Below, one piece after another: positions 1 to 8,012 of a stretch of 64,000 nucleotides of DNA. A model generated the notes under the pieces. The model made no database searches. It saw only the letters and a list, made by a program, of their open reading frames with translations, and was not told where the DNA came from. The position numbers were made by a program, and so were the translations under genes. Source of the DNA: Ramlibacter cellulosilyticus (GTDB taxonomy: Bacteria; Pseudomonadota; Gammaproteobacteria; Burkholderiales; Burkholderiaceae_C); the NCBI RefSeq assembly GCF_014297465.1, contig NZ_JACORT010000003.1:408994-472993 (forward strand), read 5' to 3'. Position 1 is the stretch's first letter, and each line of letters opens with the position of its first letter.

Positions 1-443
1 AACTGGAGCAGCGTGCGGTAGTAGCCTCCCTGGTCCAGGATGCCCACCGGCTTGCGGTGGAAGTCCAGCATCCGCCAGCTCCACACCTCGAACAGCTCCT
101 CGAAGGTGCCGATGCCGCCCGGCAGCGCCAGGAAGGCATCGGCGCGTTCGGCCATCATGGACTTGCGCTGGTGCATGTTGTCCACGATGTGCAGCTCGGT
201 GCAATCGCGCTTGGCCCATTCGCGTTCGACCATCGAATGCGGGATCACGCCGACGACGCGCGCGCCGGCTTCCAGGGCCGCCGTCGCGAGCACGCCCATG
301 AGGCCGTTGTTGCCGCCGCCGTAGACCAGCTGGCCGCCGTGGGCGCCAATCCAGTGGCCGACTTCGGTGGCGACGCGGGCGAAGGACGGGTCGGCCCCCG
401 GACGGGAACCGCAGTAGACGCAGAGGGAAAAGCGGGGGGTCAT
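1..443 (-). CDS. LOG-family (TIGR00730) nucleotide-processing protein, 3' end cut by window
   Basis: The N-terminal 147 codons are present; the gene runs off the left edge. The protein opens with a CVYCGSRPG segment, then a YGGGNNGLMG loop and the family signature PGGIGTFEE, which marks the Rossmann-like LOG/lysine-decarboxylase-like fold. Members hydrolyse nucleoside 5'-monophosphates, releasing free bases; plant and some bacterial homologues make cytokinins. The presumed cytosolic role here is nucleotide salvage or housekeeping, but the substrate cannot be read from sequence. The ATG overlaps the stop of the upstream dgkA by 3 nt, so the two are probably co-transcribed. Family membership is certain from the signature; the physiological role is not. 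Confidence 0.88.
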   Translation of the reverse strand, partial: MTPRFSLCVYCGSRPGADPSFARVATEVGHWIGAHGGQLVYGGGNNGLMGVLATAALEAGARVVGVIPHSMVEREWAKRDCTELHIVDNMHQRKSMMAERADAFLALPGGIGTFEELFEVWSWRMLDFHRKPVGILDQGGYYRTLLQ

Positions 444-847
444 GCGAAGAAGAAGTGCCAGAGGCCCGCGGCCCAGATGCCGCCGGCCAGCAGGGTGGCG
501 AGGAAGACGGCGGCGCTGCCCATGTCCTTGGCGCGCTTGGACAGCGCGTGCCACTCGGGGCCGATGCGGTCGATCGCCGCTTCGACCGCGGTGTTGAGCA
601 GTTCCACGATCATCAGCAGGAGCACGGAGCCGGCGAGCAGCGCCACCTCCACCCAGCCGCTCCCGATCCAGAAGGCGAGCGGGACCATCACGCAGGCGAG
701 GCAGGCCTCCAGGCGGAAGGCGGCTTCGCCCCAGCCGGCGCGCAGGCCCGCCAGCGAGTAGCCGGTGGCGTGCCACAGGCGGACGAAGCCCGTGCGCAGC
801 TTCTGCGGGTTGACCGGCTGGCCGAGCGACTCGGGGGACGTGCTCAT
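440..847 (-). CDS. dgkA: Diacylglycerol kinase
   Basis: 135 residues, normal for the small integral-membrane prokaryotic enzyme that phosphorylates diacylglycerol to phosphatidic acid in the inner membrane and so recycles lipid headgroup by-products. An N-terminal amphipathic stretch is followed by three hydrophobic segments. The signature lies in the second half: ELLNTAVEAAIDRIG, then LSKRAKDMGSAAV, holding the conserved Glu, Asn and Asp/Lys residues of the active site. The ATG at 845-847 was chosen because the family homology starts shortly after it; a longer upstream open frame has only Arg/Ala-rich shadow sequence. The TGA overlaps the next start. Confidence 0.92.
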   Translation of the reverse strand: MSTSPESLGQPVNPQKLRTGFVRLWHATGYSLAGLRAGWGEAAFRLEACLACVMVPLAFWIGSGWVEVALLAGSVLLLMIVELLNTAVEAAIDRIGPEWHALSKRAKDMGSAAVFLATLLAGGIWAAGLWHFFFA

Positions 848-858
848 GCCGCGATTGT

Positions 859-1368
859 CTACGAGGCGGCGGGCGGCTTCGCGACGTCGACCAGCCGCGT
901 GCCGGCCCAGGCGTCGTGCCAGAACTGCCGCTGCGGATGCAGCCGGCTCAGCAGGGCCCAGAACACGATCCAGCCAAGCAGGACGGCCGTGACGGGTTTC
1001 CAGTCCGTGACGCGCTGGTGGGCGAAGAAGGCGAGCGGCGGCAGCAGCCACACCGAGCACAGCACGTAGCGGAACCACGCCCGCGCCAGCGAGGGCGCGC
1101 CTCCCTGCGGGCCGATGATGCGGATGCGCCAGGTCTGCATGGGCAGCGTGCGACCGCGCGACCAGCACCACGTGAAGTACAGGCCCAGCACCAGCACGAT
1201 CGCGACCGCCAGCGCCTCGCGCCCGCGCAGCGCGTGCCGCATTTGCGTGAACACGGAGAACACGAAGGCGGTCGCCAGCGCGATCGCGAACGCCAGGAAG
1301 GCTTCGTAGAACAGGCAGGCGAGGCGCCGCGCGATGCCGGGCGCGGTGAGGGGATCGGGGGCGGTCAA
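859..1368 (-). CDS. RDD family membrane protein
   Basis: 169 residues. After the start comes an R-R-L-A-C-L-F-Y-E element typical of RDD proteins, then about four hydrophobic segments. RDD proteins are small inner-membrane proteins of poorly defined role (some are linked to ion transport or envelope stress). The only start that avoids the upstream coding region is a TTG at 1366-1368, which overlaps the TGA of the DUF3106 gene in the arrangement TTGA, a common translational-coupling geometry. The C-terminal half holds a WHDAWAGTRLV element often seen near the end of the family. No function can be assigned beyond the family. Confidence 0.82.
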   Translation of the reverse strand: MTAPDPLTAPGIARRLACLFYEAFLAFAIALATAFVFSVFTQMRHALRGREALAVAIVLVLGLYFTWCWSRGRTLPMQTWRIRIIGPQGGAPSLARAWFRYVLCSVWLLPPLAFFAHQRVTDWKPVTAVLLGWIVFWALLSRLHPQRQFWHDAWAGTRLVDVAKPPAAS

Positions 1369-2108
1369 GGCGCGGTGGGGGACGCGGGCGTGGGCAGCAG
1401 GGCGCTGCCTTCCACGGGGGCGGGGGCGGCGGGCGGCGCGGGCTGCGCGGGCTGCGCGGCCGGGGCGGGCTGCGGGGAAGCCTCGGGCTTCTTGCCCTTC
1501 GGCGGGATCTTGGCCAGCTTCTCCTTCGGCACCGGCTGCACGGCGATCGCGGTGGGCGGCGGCGCCGGCTTGGCGGCGGCGGCCCGCTGCTGCAGCTTCT
1601 TCTTTTCCTCGGGTGGCAGGGCCTGGTAGGCCTCCCACTTCGCGCGCTTGTCGTCGGGCGCGACCTTCTCCACCTCGGCGAAGTTGAGCCGGGCGGCGGT
1701 GCGCTGCTGCGGCGACAGGGCGGCCCATTCCGTCATGCGGCTGTGCAGGCGCGCCTGCTCCGGCGGCGGCATGGAGTGGAAGTTCTCGGACAGCACGAGC
1801 CACTTGCGCTTGTGCGCCTCGCCCAGCGTGCGCCAGGTGGCCGCCAGGGGGGCCAGGGCCTGCTGCTGGTGCCCGGTGAGCTCGGCCCAGGTGGGCTGGG
1901 CCTCGGCGCGCGTCGGCGGCGCGTTGCGCACGGCCGCGGGACGGATCGGCTCTTTCGTGGAGACGGAGGGCTTGCTGGCCTGGCCGACGACGGCAGAGGC
2001 CGGAGCGGCAGGCTGCGCCTGCGCCACGGCAGCCGAGGCGGCGGCCAGCACGAAGCCGGCGGCCAGCAGCAGCAGCGTGGGAAGGGCCGGGCGCAGGGGC
2101 GGCGTCAT
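1365..2108 (-). CDS. DUF3106 domain protein, exported
   Basis: 247 residues. An N-terminal signal peptide (hydrophobic core LLLLAAGFVLAAASAAVA, then an A-Q-A cleavage zone) predicts export to the periplasm. The middle contains the DUF3106 pattern: W..L...QQ.ALAPLA..W, a WL.L...F..M...EQ..L..RM.EW..L...Q segment and a YQ.LPPEEK segment. These W/P-spaced helices resemble a heavy-metal-sensor fold in outline, but the function is unknown. The C-terminal about 60 residues are Pro/Ala-rich and presumably disordered. In this taxon it sits between DUF3619 and RDD genes behind a sigma factor, so it may belong to that sigma factor's output; this is inference. Confidence 0.83.
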   Translation of the reverse strand: MTPPLRPALPTLLLLAAGFVLAAASAAVAQAQPAAPASAVVGQASKPSVSTKEPIRPAAVRNAPPTRAEAQPTWAELTGHQQQALAPLAATWRTLGEAHKRKWLVLSENFHSMPPPEQARLHSRMTEWAALSPQQRTAARLNFAEVEKVAPDDKRAKWEAYQALPPEEKKKLQQRAAAAKPAPPPTAIAVQPVPKEKLAKIPPKGKKPEASPQPAPAAQPAQPAPPAAPAPVEGSALLPTPASPTAP

Positions 2109-2125
2109 GGGCGGGCGGCTCCGCG

Positions 2126-2545
2126 TCAGTTGCCGCCGCCCGTCTTGAGGAACTGGACGAAGCCCGGGTCGGCGTAGGCGGCCGGCGGCAGGTCGTCCGT
2201 GAGGAGGGCGGCATCCACCTCGGCCAGCTCGCTGGCGCGGCGGTCCGCCTGGAAGGTGTGGATCAGCACGAGGCCCGCGGCCAGCACCACCAGCGGCAGC
2301 ACGGAGGCCACCCGGTTGAACCAGGTGCGCTCGCCGAGGCCGAGCGTTGCGGCGCCGCCACGTCCGACGGTGACAGGCGCAACGTCTTCCACCTTGCGCG
2401 CGGCCAGGGCGCGCACGCGGGCAGCGCGCAGGCGCTCGCGCGTTTCGTAGCTCAGCTCGTCCGTGCCGGCCGACAGGCGACGCGCGACCGCGCGGCCGAA
2501 CGGGTCGGCCGGGGCAGGGGTACGCGGAAAGTCGGTCGTCGTCAT
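2126..2545 (-). CDS. DUF3619 single-pass membrane protein, possible anti-sigma partner
   Basis: 139 residues with one strong membrane segment (VASVLPLVVLAAGLVLIHTF) at about residues 78-97. The N-terminal cytoplasmic part is Arg/Ala-rich; the C-terminal part is short. The ATG overlaps the sigma-factor stop as ATGA, so translation is coupled. A single-pass protein encoded directly after an ECF-like sigma factor has the layout of an anti-sigma factor, but the sequence lacks the zinc-binding HxxxCxxC motif of the ZAS class. The anti-sigma role is therefore only a positional guess. The family name DUF3619 rests on recognising the F..R...L...T..L...T..RL..AR pattern. Confidence 0.78.
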   Translation of the reverse strand: MTTTDFPRTPAPADPFGRAVARRLSAGTDELSYETRERLRAARVRALAARKVEDVAPVTVGRGGAATLGLGERTWFNRVASVLPLVVLAAGLVLIHTFQADRRASELAEVDAALLTDDLPPAAYADPGFVQFLKTGGGN

Positions 2546-3108
2546 AGTTGGATTCCCTTCGCCTTCAGGGCCTTGCTGAGGGCGGCGACCGCCCGGGAGC
2601 AATGCGTCTTGACGCTTCCTTCCGAGCAGCCCATGGCCGCGGCCGTCTCGGCCACGTCCATGTCTTCCCAGTAACGCATCAGAAACGCTTCGCGTTGACG
2701 GGCGGGCAGTTCCATGATCTCCAGTTCGATCTCCCTCAGGACCTGGGCCCGGCGCGTGGAATCTTCCGCGCTTTCGACCTGCTGGGACTGTTCGGGCGAG
2801 GAATAAGTTTCCAGCAGGTCGAAATCCCCGTCGTCCGACGCGGATTCGAAGTCGCTCAGGTTGGAGAAGAGCGCGTTGCGGGTCTTCTGGCGCCGGAACC
2901 AGTCCAGCGTGCAGTTGGACAGGATGCGCTGGAACAGCATCGGCAGCTCGTTCGGCGGCTTGTCGCCGTAGTGCTCCGCCAGCTTCATCATGCTGTCCTG
3001 CACGATGTCCAGGGCGGCTTCCTCGTCGCGCACGTGGTAGACGGTGCGCTTGAAGGCACGCTTTTCCACGCCCTGCAGGAAGTCCGAGAGTTCGCGTTCG
3101 GTGGCCAA
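2542..3108 (-). CDS. RNA polymerase sigma factor, sigma-70/ECF family
   Basis: 188 residues. Region 2 is seen as EAALDIVQDSMMKLAEHYG followed by LFQRILSNCTLDWFRRQKT, and region 4 as LPARQREAFLMRYWEDMDVAETAAAMGCSEGSVKTH, the recognition helix-turn-helix. A linker of about 45 acidic/Ser-rich residues separates them. It should direct RNA polymerase to an unknown set of promoters. No ATG is available in frame; a TTG at 3106-3108 gives the best fit to the family start, so the exact start is uncertain by a few codons. DUF3619 is encoded directly downstream with overlapping stop and start. The gene is divergent from ilvB. Confidence 0.85.
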   Translation of the reverse strand: MATERELSDFLQGVEKRAFKRTVYHVRDEEAALDIVQDSMMKLAEHYGDKPPNELPMLFQRILSNCTLDWFRRQKTRNALFSNLSDFESASDDGDFDLLETYSSPEQSQQVESAEDSTRRAQVLREIELEIMELPARQREAFLMRYWEDMDVAETAAAMGCSEGSVKTHCSRAVAALSKALKAKGIQL

Positions 3109-3351
3109 GGAGTCCGGTTCGGTCTTGTCGTCGTGCGCTGAAGCGGCGCGAATTATGGCATCGGTGCAGTCGGGCTAGGCGAACGGCTTGTTGCAGTGCG
3201 ATAATGCGCGCTGCAAGTCAAAGGCAAACGAGTCCTGGTCCGGCGGTGCGATCGGCCCGCCCATGGCCCGGTGCTCTAAGTCCCGACGCGCTCCCACAAG
3301 GAGTGGCAAGGGGCACCCCAAGGTTCGAAGTCGAAACCCGAAAGGTTGATC

Positions 3352-5127
3352 ATGGAAATCTCCCGCACGGAGCTGAGCTCCGCGGCCGCAGCCACTGCCG
3401 GCCAGCCCTCCGAATTCCGCGGCGCCGAAATCCTCGTCAAGTCCCTGCAGGCCGAAGGCGTGAAGTACGTCTGGGGCTATCCGGGCGGCGCGGTGCTGCA
3501 CATCTACGACGCGTTCTACAAGCAGGACACCATCCAGCACGTGCTGGTGCGCCACGAGCAGGCCGCCGTGCACGCGGCCGACGGCTATGCGCGCGCCACC
3601 GGCGACGTGGGCGTGGCCCTGGTGACCTCCGGCCCCGGCGTGACCAACGCGGTGACCGGCATCGCGACCGCGTACATGGATTCCATCCCCATGGTGATCG
3701 TCACCGGACAGGTGCCCACGGCCGCGATCGGCCTGGACGCCTTCCAGGAATGCGACACCGTGGGCATCACGCGCCCGATCGTCAAGCACAACTTCCTGGT
3801 GAAGGACGTGCGCGACCTCGAGACGGTGATGAAGAAGGCCTTCCACATCGCCCGCAGCGGCCGTCCCGGCCCGGTGGTGGTGGACATCCCGAAGGACGTC
3901 TCGTTCAACAAGACGGGCTGGAACGGCTACGCCGACAAGCTGGAAATGCGCTCGTACAAGCCGGTGCACAAGGGCCACAGCGGGCAGATCCGCAAGGCGC
4001 TGCAGCTGCTGCTGTCCGCCAAGCGCCCGTACATCTATTCGGGCGGCGGCGTGATCCTGGGCAATGCCAGCGAGGAGCTGCGCACCCTGGCGAACATGCT
4101 GGGCTATCCCTGCACCAACACGCTGATGGGCCTGGGCGCCATTTCCGGCACGGACCCCAAGTTCCTCGGCATGCTGGGCATGCACGGGACCATCGAGGCC
4201 AACAACACGATGCAGAACTGCGACGTGCTGCTGGCCGTGGGCGCGCGCTTCGACGACCGCGTGATCGGCAACCCGAAGCACTTCGCGCAGAGCGAGCGCA
4301 AGATCATCCACATCGACGTGGACCCCTCCAGCATCTCCAAGCGCGTGAAGGTCGACATCCCGATCGTCGGCGACGTGAAGGAAGTGCTGGCGGAGCTGAT
4401 CGCCCAGATCAAGGAGTCCGGCGTCAAGCCCGATGCCAGCGCGCTGGGTTCCTGGTGGGAGACCATCGAGAGCTGGCGCAGGAAGGACTGCCTGCGCTAC
4501 GACCGCGGGAACAAGGACGTCATCAAGCCGCAGCACGTGATCGAGACGCTGTGGAACATGACGAAGGACGTGGAGACCTACATCACGTCCGACGTGGGCC
4601 AGCACCAGATGTGGGCCGCGCAGTTCTACAAGTTCCAGGAGCCGCGCCGCTGGATCAACTCGGGCGGCCTGGGCACGATGGGCGTCGGCATCCCGTACGC
4701 GATGGGCATCAAGCTGGCGAAGCCGGAGGCCGAGGTGTTCTGCGTGACGGGCGAAGGCTCGGTGCAGATGTGCATCCAGGAACTCTCGACCTGCCTGCAG
4801 TACAACACCCCGATCAAGGTCATCTCGCTGAACAACCGCTACCTGGGCATGGTGCGCCAGTGGCAGCAGCTGGACTACGAGGGCCGCTACAGCCACAGCT
4901 ACATGGACGCGCTGCCCAACTTCGTGAAGCTCGCCGAAGCCTACGGCCACGTCGGCATGCTGATCGAGAAGCCGGGCGACGTGGAGCCGGCGCTGCGCGA
5001 AGCACGCAAGCTCAAGGACCGCACGGTGTTCATGGACTTCCGCACCGACCCGACCGAGAACGTCTGGCCGATGGTGAAGGCGGGGGCGGGCATCACGCAG
5101 ATGCTTCTGGGTTCCGAGGATCTTTGA
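3352..5127 (+). CDS. ilvB: Acetolactate synthase large (catalytic) subunit
   Basis: 591 residues. It condenses two pyruvates to 2-acetolactate, or pyruvate with 2-oxobutyrate, the first common step of valine/leucine/isoleucine synthesis, using thiamine diphosphate, FAD and Mg2+. The thiamine-activating glutamate is E69 in VRHEQAAVHAADGYAR. The thiamine/Mg-binding motif begins GEGSVQM near residue 467 and ends at NNRYLGMV. The three-domain length is normal. ATG 3352 is preceded by GAAAGG; a TTG two codons upstream is possible but less likely. The regulatory subunit ilvN follows after an unusually long 198-nt gap that holds a large hairpin. No Leu/Val/Ile-rich leader peptide was found upstream (3109-3351). 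Confidence 0.95.
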   Translation: MEISRTELSSAAAATAGQPSEFRGAEILVKSLQAEGVKYVWGYPGGAVLHIYDAFYKQDTIQHVLVRHEQAAVHAADGYARATGDVGVALVTSGPGVTNAVTGIATAYMDSIPMVIVTGQVPTAAIGLDAFQECDTVGITRPIVKHNFLVKDVRDLETVMKKAFHIARSGRPGPVVVDIPKDVSFNKTGWNGYADKLEMRSYKPVHKGHSGQIRKALQLLLSAKRPYIYSGGGVILGNASEELRTLANMLGYPCTNTLMGLGAISGTDPKFLGMLGMHGTIEANNTMQNCDVLLAVGARFDDRVIGNPKHFAQSERKIIHIDVDPSSISKRVKVDIPIVGDVKEVLAELIAQIKESGVKPDASALGSWWETIESWRRKDCLRYDRGNKDVIKPQHVIETLWNMTKDVETYITSDVGQHQMWAAQFYKFQEPRRWINSGGLGTMGVGIPYAMGIKLAKPEAEVFCVTGEGSVQMCIQELSTCLQYNTPIKVISLNNRYLGMVRQWQQLDYEGRYSHSYMDALPNFVKLAEAYGHVGMLIEKPGDVEPALREARKLKDRTVFMDFRTDPTENVWPMVKAGAGITQMLLGSEDL

Positions 5128-5136
5128 AGACTTTTT

Positions 5137-5233
5137 GAACGCAGAGGTCGCAGAGATCGCGCAGAGGTCGCAGAGAAGACGTCCAGAGGAATTCCTCTGC
5201 GACCTCTGCGCAACCTCTGCGACCTCTGCGTTC
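5137..5233. repeat. Long inverted repeat between ilvB and ilvN
   Basis: Arms 5137-5175 and 5195-5233 are complementary over 39 positions with only a 3-nt interruption. The outer 19 bp (5137-5155 with 5215-5233) are perfect, and each arm is itself a doubled CGCAGAGGTCGCAGAG unit. A smaller palindrome, CAGAGGAATTCCTCTG, sits in the loop. In the ilvBN transcript this would form one very stable hairpin. It lacks a U-tract, so it is not a standard terminator. It looks like an interspersed intergenic repeat of a REP-like kind; whether it tunes the ilvB:ilvN ratio is unknown. Confidence 0.85.
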
Positions 5234-5325
5234 TCCTGACCGATCAACCACCAAGACGAATCTATTGACCGCCGAGTCCCCTGCTTACCGGCAGCGGAGG
5301 AGGGCGGCGAAAAGAGGAATCAGAC

Positions 5326-5817
5326 ATGAAGCACATCATTGCCGTGCTGCTCGAGAACGAGCCCGGCGCCCTGTCCCGCGTGGTGGGCCTGTTCTCGGCC
5401 CGCGGCTACAACATCGAATCGCTCACCGTGGCGCCGACGGAAGACGCGTCGCTGTCGCGCATGACGATCCAGACCACCGGCTCCGACGACGTGATCGAGC
5501 AGATCACCAAGCACCTGAACCGCCTCATCGAGGTGGTGAAGGTCGTCGACCTCACCGAAGGCAGCTACACCGAGCGCGAGCTCATGATGGTGAAGGTGCG
5601 CGCGGTGGGCAAGGAACGCGAGGAGATGAAGCGCATGGCGGACATCTTCCGCGGCCGCGTCATCGACGTCACCGACAAGAGCTACACGATCGAGCTCACC
5701 GGCGACCAGGCCAAGAACGACGCGTTCCTGCAGGCCATCGACCGCAGCGCGATCCTGGAGACCGTGCGCACGGGTGCCTCCGGCATCGGCCGCGGCGAAC
5801 GCATCCTCCGCGTCTGA
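5326..5817 (+). CDS. ilvN: Acetolactate synthase small (regulatory) subunit
   Basis: 163 residues, the usual length. The N-terminal ACT domain (HIIAVLLENEPGALSRVVGLF, then RGYNIESLTVAPTED) binds valine and gives feedback inhibition of the IlvB catalytic subunit. The C-terminal half (VVKVVDL...RELMMVKV...IFRGRVIDV) is the second ACT-like domain. A GAGGAAT ribosome site lies just upstream of the ATG. It sits between ilvB and ilvC, as expected for an ilvBNC operon; ilvC begins 42 nt after its stop. Assignment is firm. Confidence 0.95.
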   Translation: MKHIIAVLLENEPGALSRVVGLFSARGYNIESLTVAPTEDASLSRMTIQTTGSDDVIEQITKHLNRLIEVVKVVDLTEGSYTERELMMVKVRAVGKEREEMKRMADIFRGRVIDVTDKSYTIELTGDQAKNDAFLQAIDRSAILETVRTGASGIGRGERILRV

Positions 5818-6876
<1,059 letters not shown>

Positions 6877-6891
6877 CGTTCCGCAGGGACT

Positions 6892-6977
6892 AGGGGCTAG
6901 GGCCTAGGGGCTAGGGAGGAAACTTCCTGGCCCTTTTCTGTTGTTCCCTAGCCCCTAGACCCTAGGCCCTAGCCCCT
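6892..6977. repeat. CTAGGG-type imperfect inverted repeat after ilvC
   Basis: AGGGGCTAGGGCCTAGGG at 6892-6909 is perfectly complementary to 6960-6977. Further copies of CTAGGGGCTAGGGA and TCCCTAGCCCCTAG fill most of the space between, leaving a loop around 6920-6943 that contains CCCTTTTCTGTTGTT. The low-complexity CTAG unit and paired arms suggest an interspersed repeat or an imperfect transcription-stop structure. It occupies almost the whole gap between ilvC and pssA. Confidence 0.75.
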
Positions 6978-6990
6978 TACACTTGAGCCC

Positions 6991-7803
6991 ATGCACGACG
7001 GACACGAGGACGAGATGCCGGCCGAGGGCGTGGTGGTGCGCAAGCGCCGCAAGGGCATCTACATCCTTCCCAACCTCTTCACCCTGGCCGCGCTCTTCGG
7101 CGGCTTCTACGCGATCGTCATGGCCATGAACGGCCGCTTCGACCTGGCGGCCGTGGGCGTCTTCAGCGCCATGGTCCTCGACAGCCTCGACGGCCGCGTG
7201 GCGCGGATGACCAATACGCAGAGCGCCTTCGGCGAGCAGATGGACTCGCTCTCGGACATGGTCTCCTTCGGCGCCGCGCCGGCGCTGATCGCCTACGAGT
7301 GGGCGCTGAAGGGCCTGGGCCGCTGGGGCTGGATCGCCGCCTTCGTCTACTGCGCGTGCGCCGCGCTGCGGCTGGCGCGCTTCAACGTGAACACCGGGGT
7401 GGTCGACAAGCGCTACTTCCAGGGCCTGCCGTCGCCGGCGGCCGCCGCGCTGGTCACCGGCTTCATCTGGATCATGACCGAGTCGCAGATCAAGCCGTAC
7501 GACGTGTCCTGGGTCATGTTCGGCGTGGCGCTGTACGCGGGGCTCACGATGGTGACCAACGTGCCCTTCTACAGCTTCAAGGACATCCAGATGAAGAAGA
7601 GCGTGCCCTTCGCGGTGATCGTGCTGATCGCCCTGGGCATCGCCGTGGTCAACATCCACCCGCCCATCGTCCTGTTCGCGGTCTTCGTGATCTACGGCCT
7701 CTCGGGCTACGTGATCTACGGCTGGCGCAAGGCGCGCGGCGAGCGCGCGAGCGTCATCAGCACGTCGACCGACGAGCCGGAAGAGTCCGGGCTCCATCGC
7801 TAG
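6991..7803 (+). CDS. pssA: CDP-diacylglycerol-serine O-phosphatidyltransferase
   Basis: 270 residues of a polytopic inner-membrane enzyme making phosphatidylserine from CDP-diacylglycerol and L-serine, the precursor of phosphatidylethanolamine. The CDP-alcohol phosphotransferase signature DGxxARxxxxxxxxGxxxDxxxD is present as DGRVAR followed by FGEQMDSLSD. Several hydrophobic segments follow, and the last about 40 residues are hydrophilic and cytoplasmic. This is the polytopic type (subclass II), not the peripheral E. coli type. It lies between ilvC and leuA, a common arrangement in Burkholderiales. Confidence 0.93.
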   Translation: MHDGHEDEMPAEGVVVRKRRKGIYILPNLFTLAALFGGFYAIVMAMNGRFDLAAVGVFSAMVLDSLDGRVARMTNTQSAFGEQMDSLSDMVSFGAAPALIAYEWALKGLGRWGWIAAFVYCACAALRLARFNVNTGVVDKRYFQGLPSPAAAALVTGFIWIMTESQIKPYDVSWVMFGVALYAGLTMVTNVPFYSFKDIQMKKSVPFAVIVLIALGIAVVNIHPPIVLFAVFVIYGLSGYVIYGWRKARGERASVISTSTDEPEESGLHR

Positions 7804-7852
7804 AAAAAACCCTGATGCTGCAGCGCGGAACCGGTGTGCTACAGTGGATTCC

Positions 7853-7906
7853 ATGACCCGCATCGCCCTGGCCCTACTGCTATCCCCCCACGGGCGGAGA
7901 GGGTAG
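7853..7906 (+). CDS. leuL: Leucine leader peptide of the leuA attenuator
   Basis: A 17-codon open frame reads [17 protein letters not shown]. It contains four Leu codons within five positions (CTG GCC CTA CTG CTA, 7868-7882). CTA is conspicuously rare in the surrounding GC-rich genes, so the run looks selected to stall ribosomes when charged tRNA-Leu is short. The stop at 7904 lies 29 nt before a terminator hairpin and 107 nt before leuA. No strong ribosome site is visible. Peptide plus competing hairpins is the classical amino-acid attenuation layout; expression was not tested. Confidence 0.75.
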   Translation: MTRIALALLLSPHGRRG

Positions 7907-7974
7907 AGCGCGCGCGCGTCACGAATTCCCGGATCACGGCCCGTTTGCACCAGCAGCGGGCCGTTTCCTTTTGG
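7890..7974 (+). terminator. Attenuator: terminator and competing antiterminator before leuA
   Basis: The terminator stem is ACGGCCCG (7936-7943) with CGGGCCGT (7957-7964), followed by TTCCTTTT. The upstream segment ACGGGC (7890-7895), which lies inside the leader reading frame after the Leu codons, is complementary to GCCCGT (7939-7944) and would steal the terminator's left arm. A ribosome stalled on the Leu codons leaves 7890-7895 free and permits readthrough; a ribosome reaching the stop codon covers it and permits termination. The U-tract is interrupted by CC. Confidence 0.75.
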
Positions 7975-8012
7975 GGCTGCTGGTACCACACCCACCCAGC
8001 GAGACCACGACC

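Noticed and set aside
2126..2545. Zinc-binding anti-sigma factor
   Set aside because: Position and a single membrane segment fit, but the HxxxCxxC motif is absent. The role was left open.
3109..3351. Attenuation leader before ilvB
   Set aside because: Short open frames at 3204 and 3263 have no run of Leu, Val or Ile codons, and no terminator hairpin was found before ilvB.
3175..5247. Long minus-strand open frame over ilvB
   Set aside because: It lies entirely opposite a certain ilvB gene and is His/Asp/Val-rich shadow sequence.
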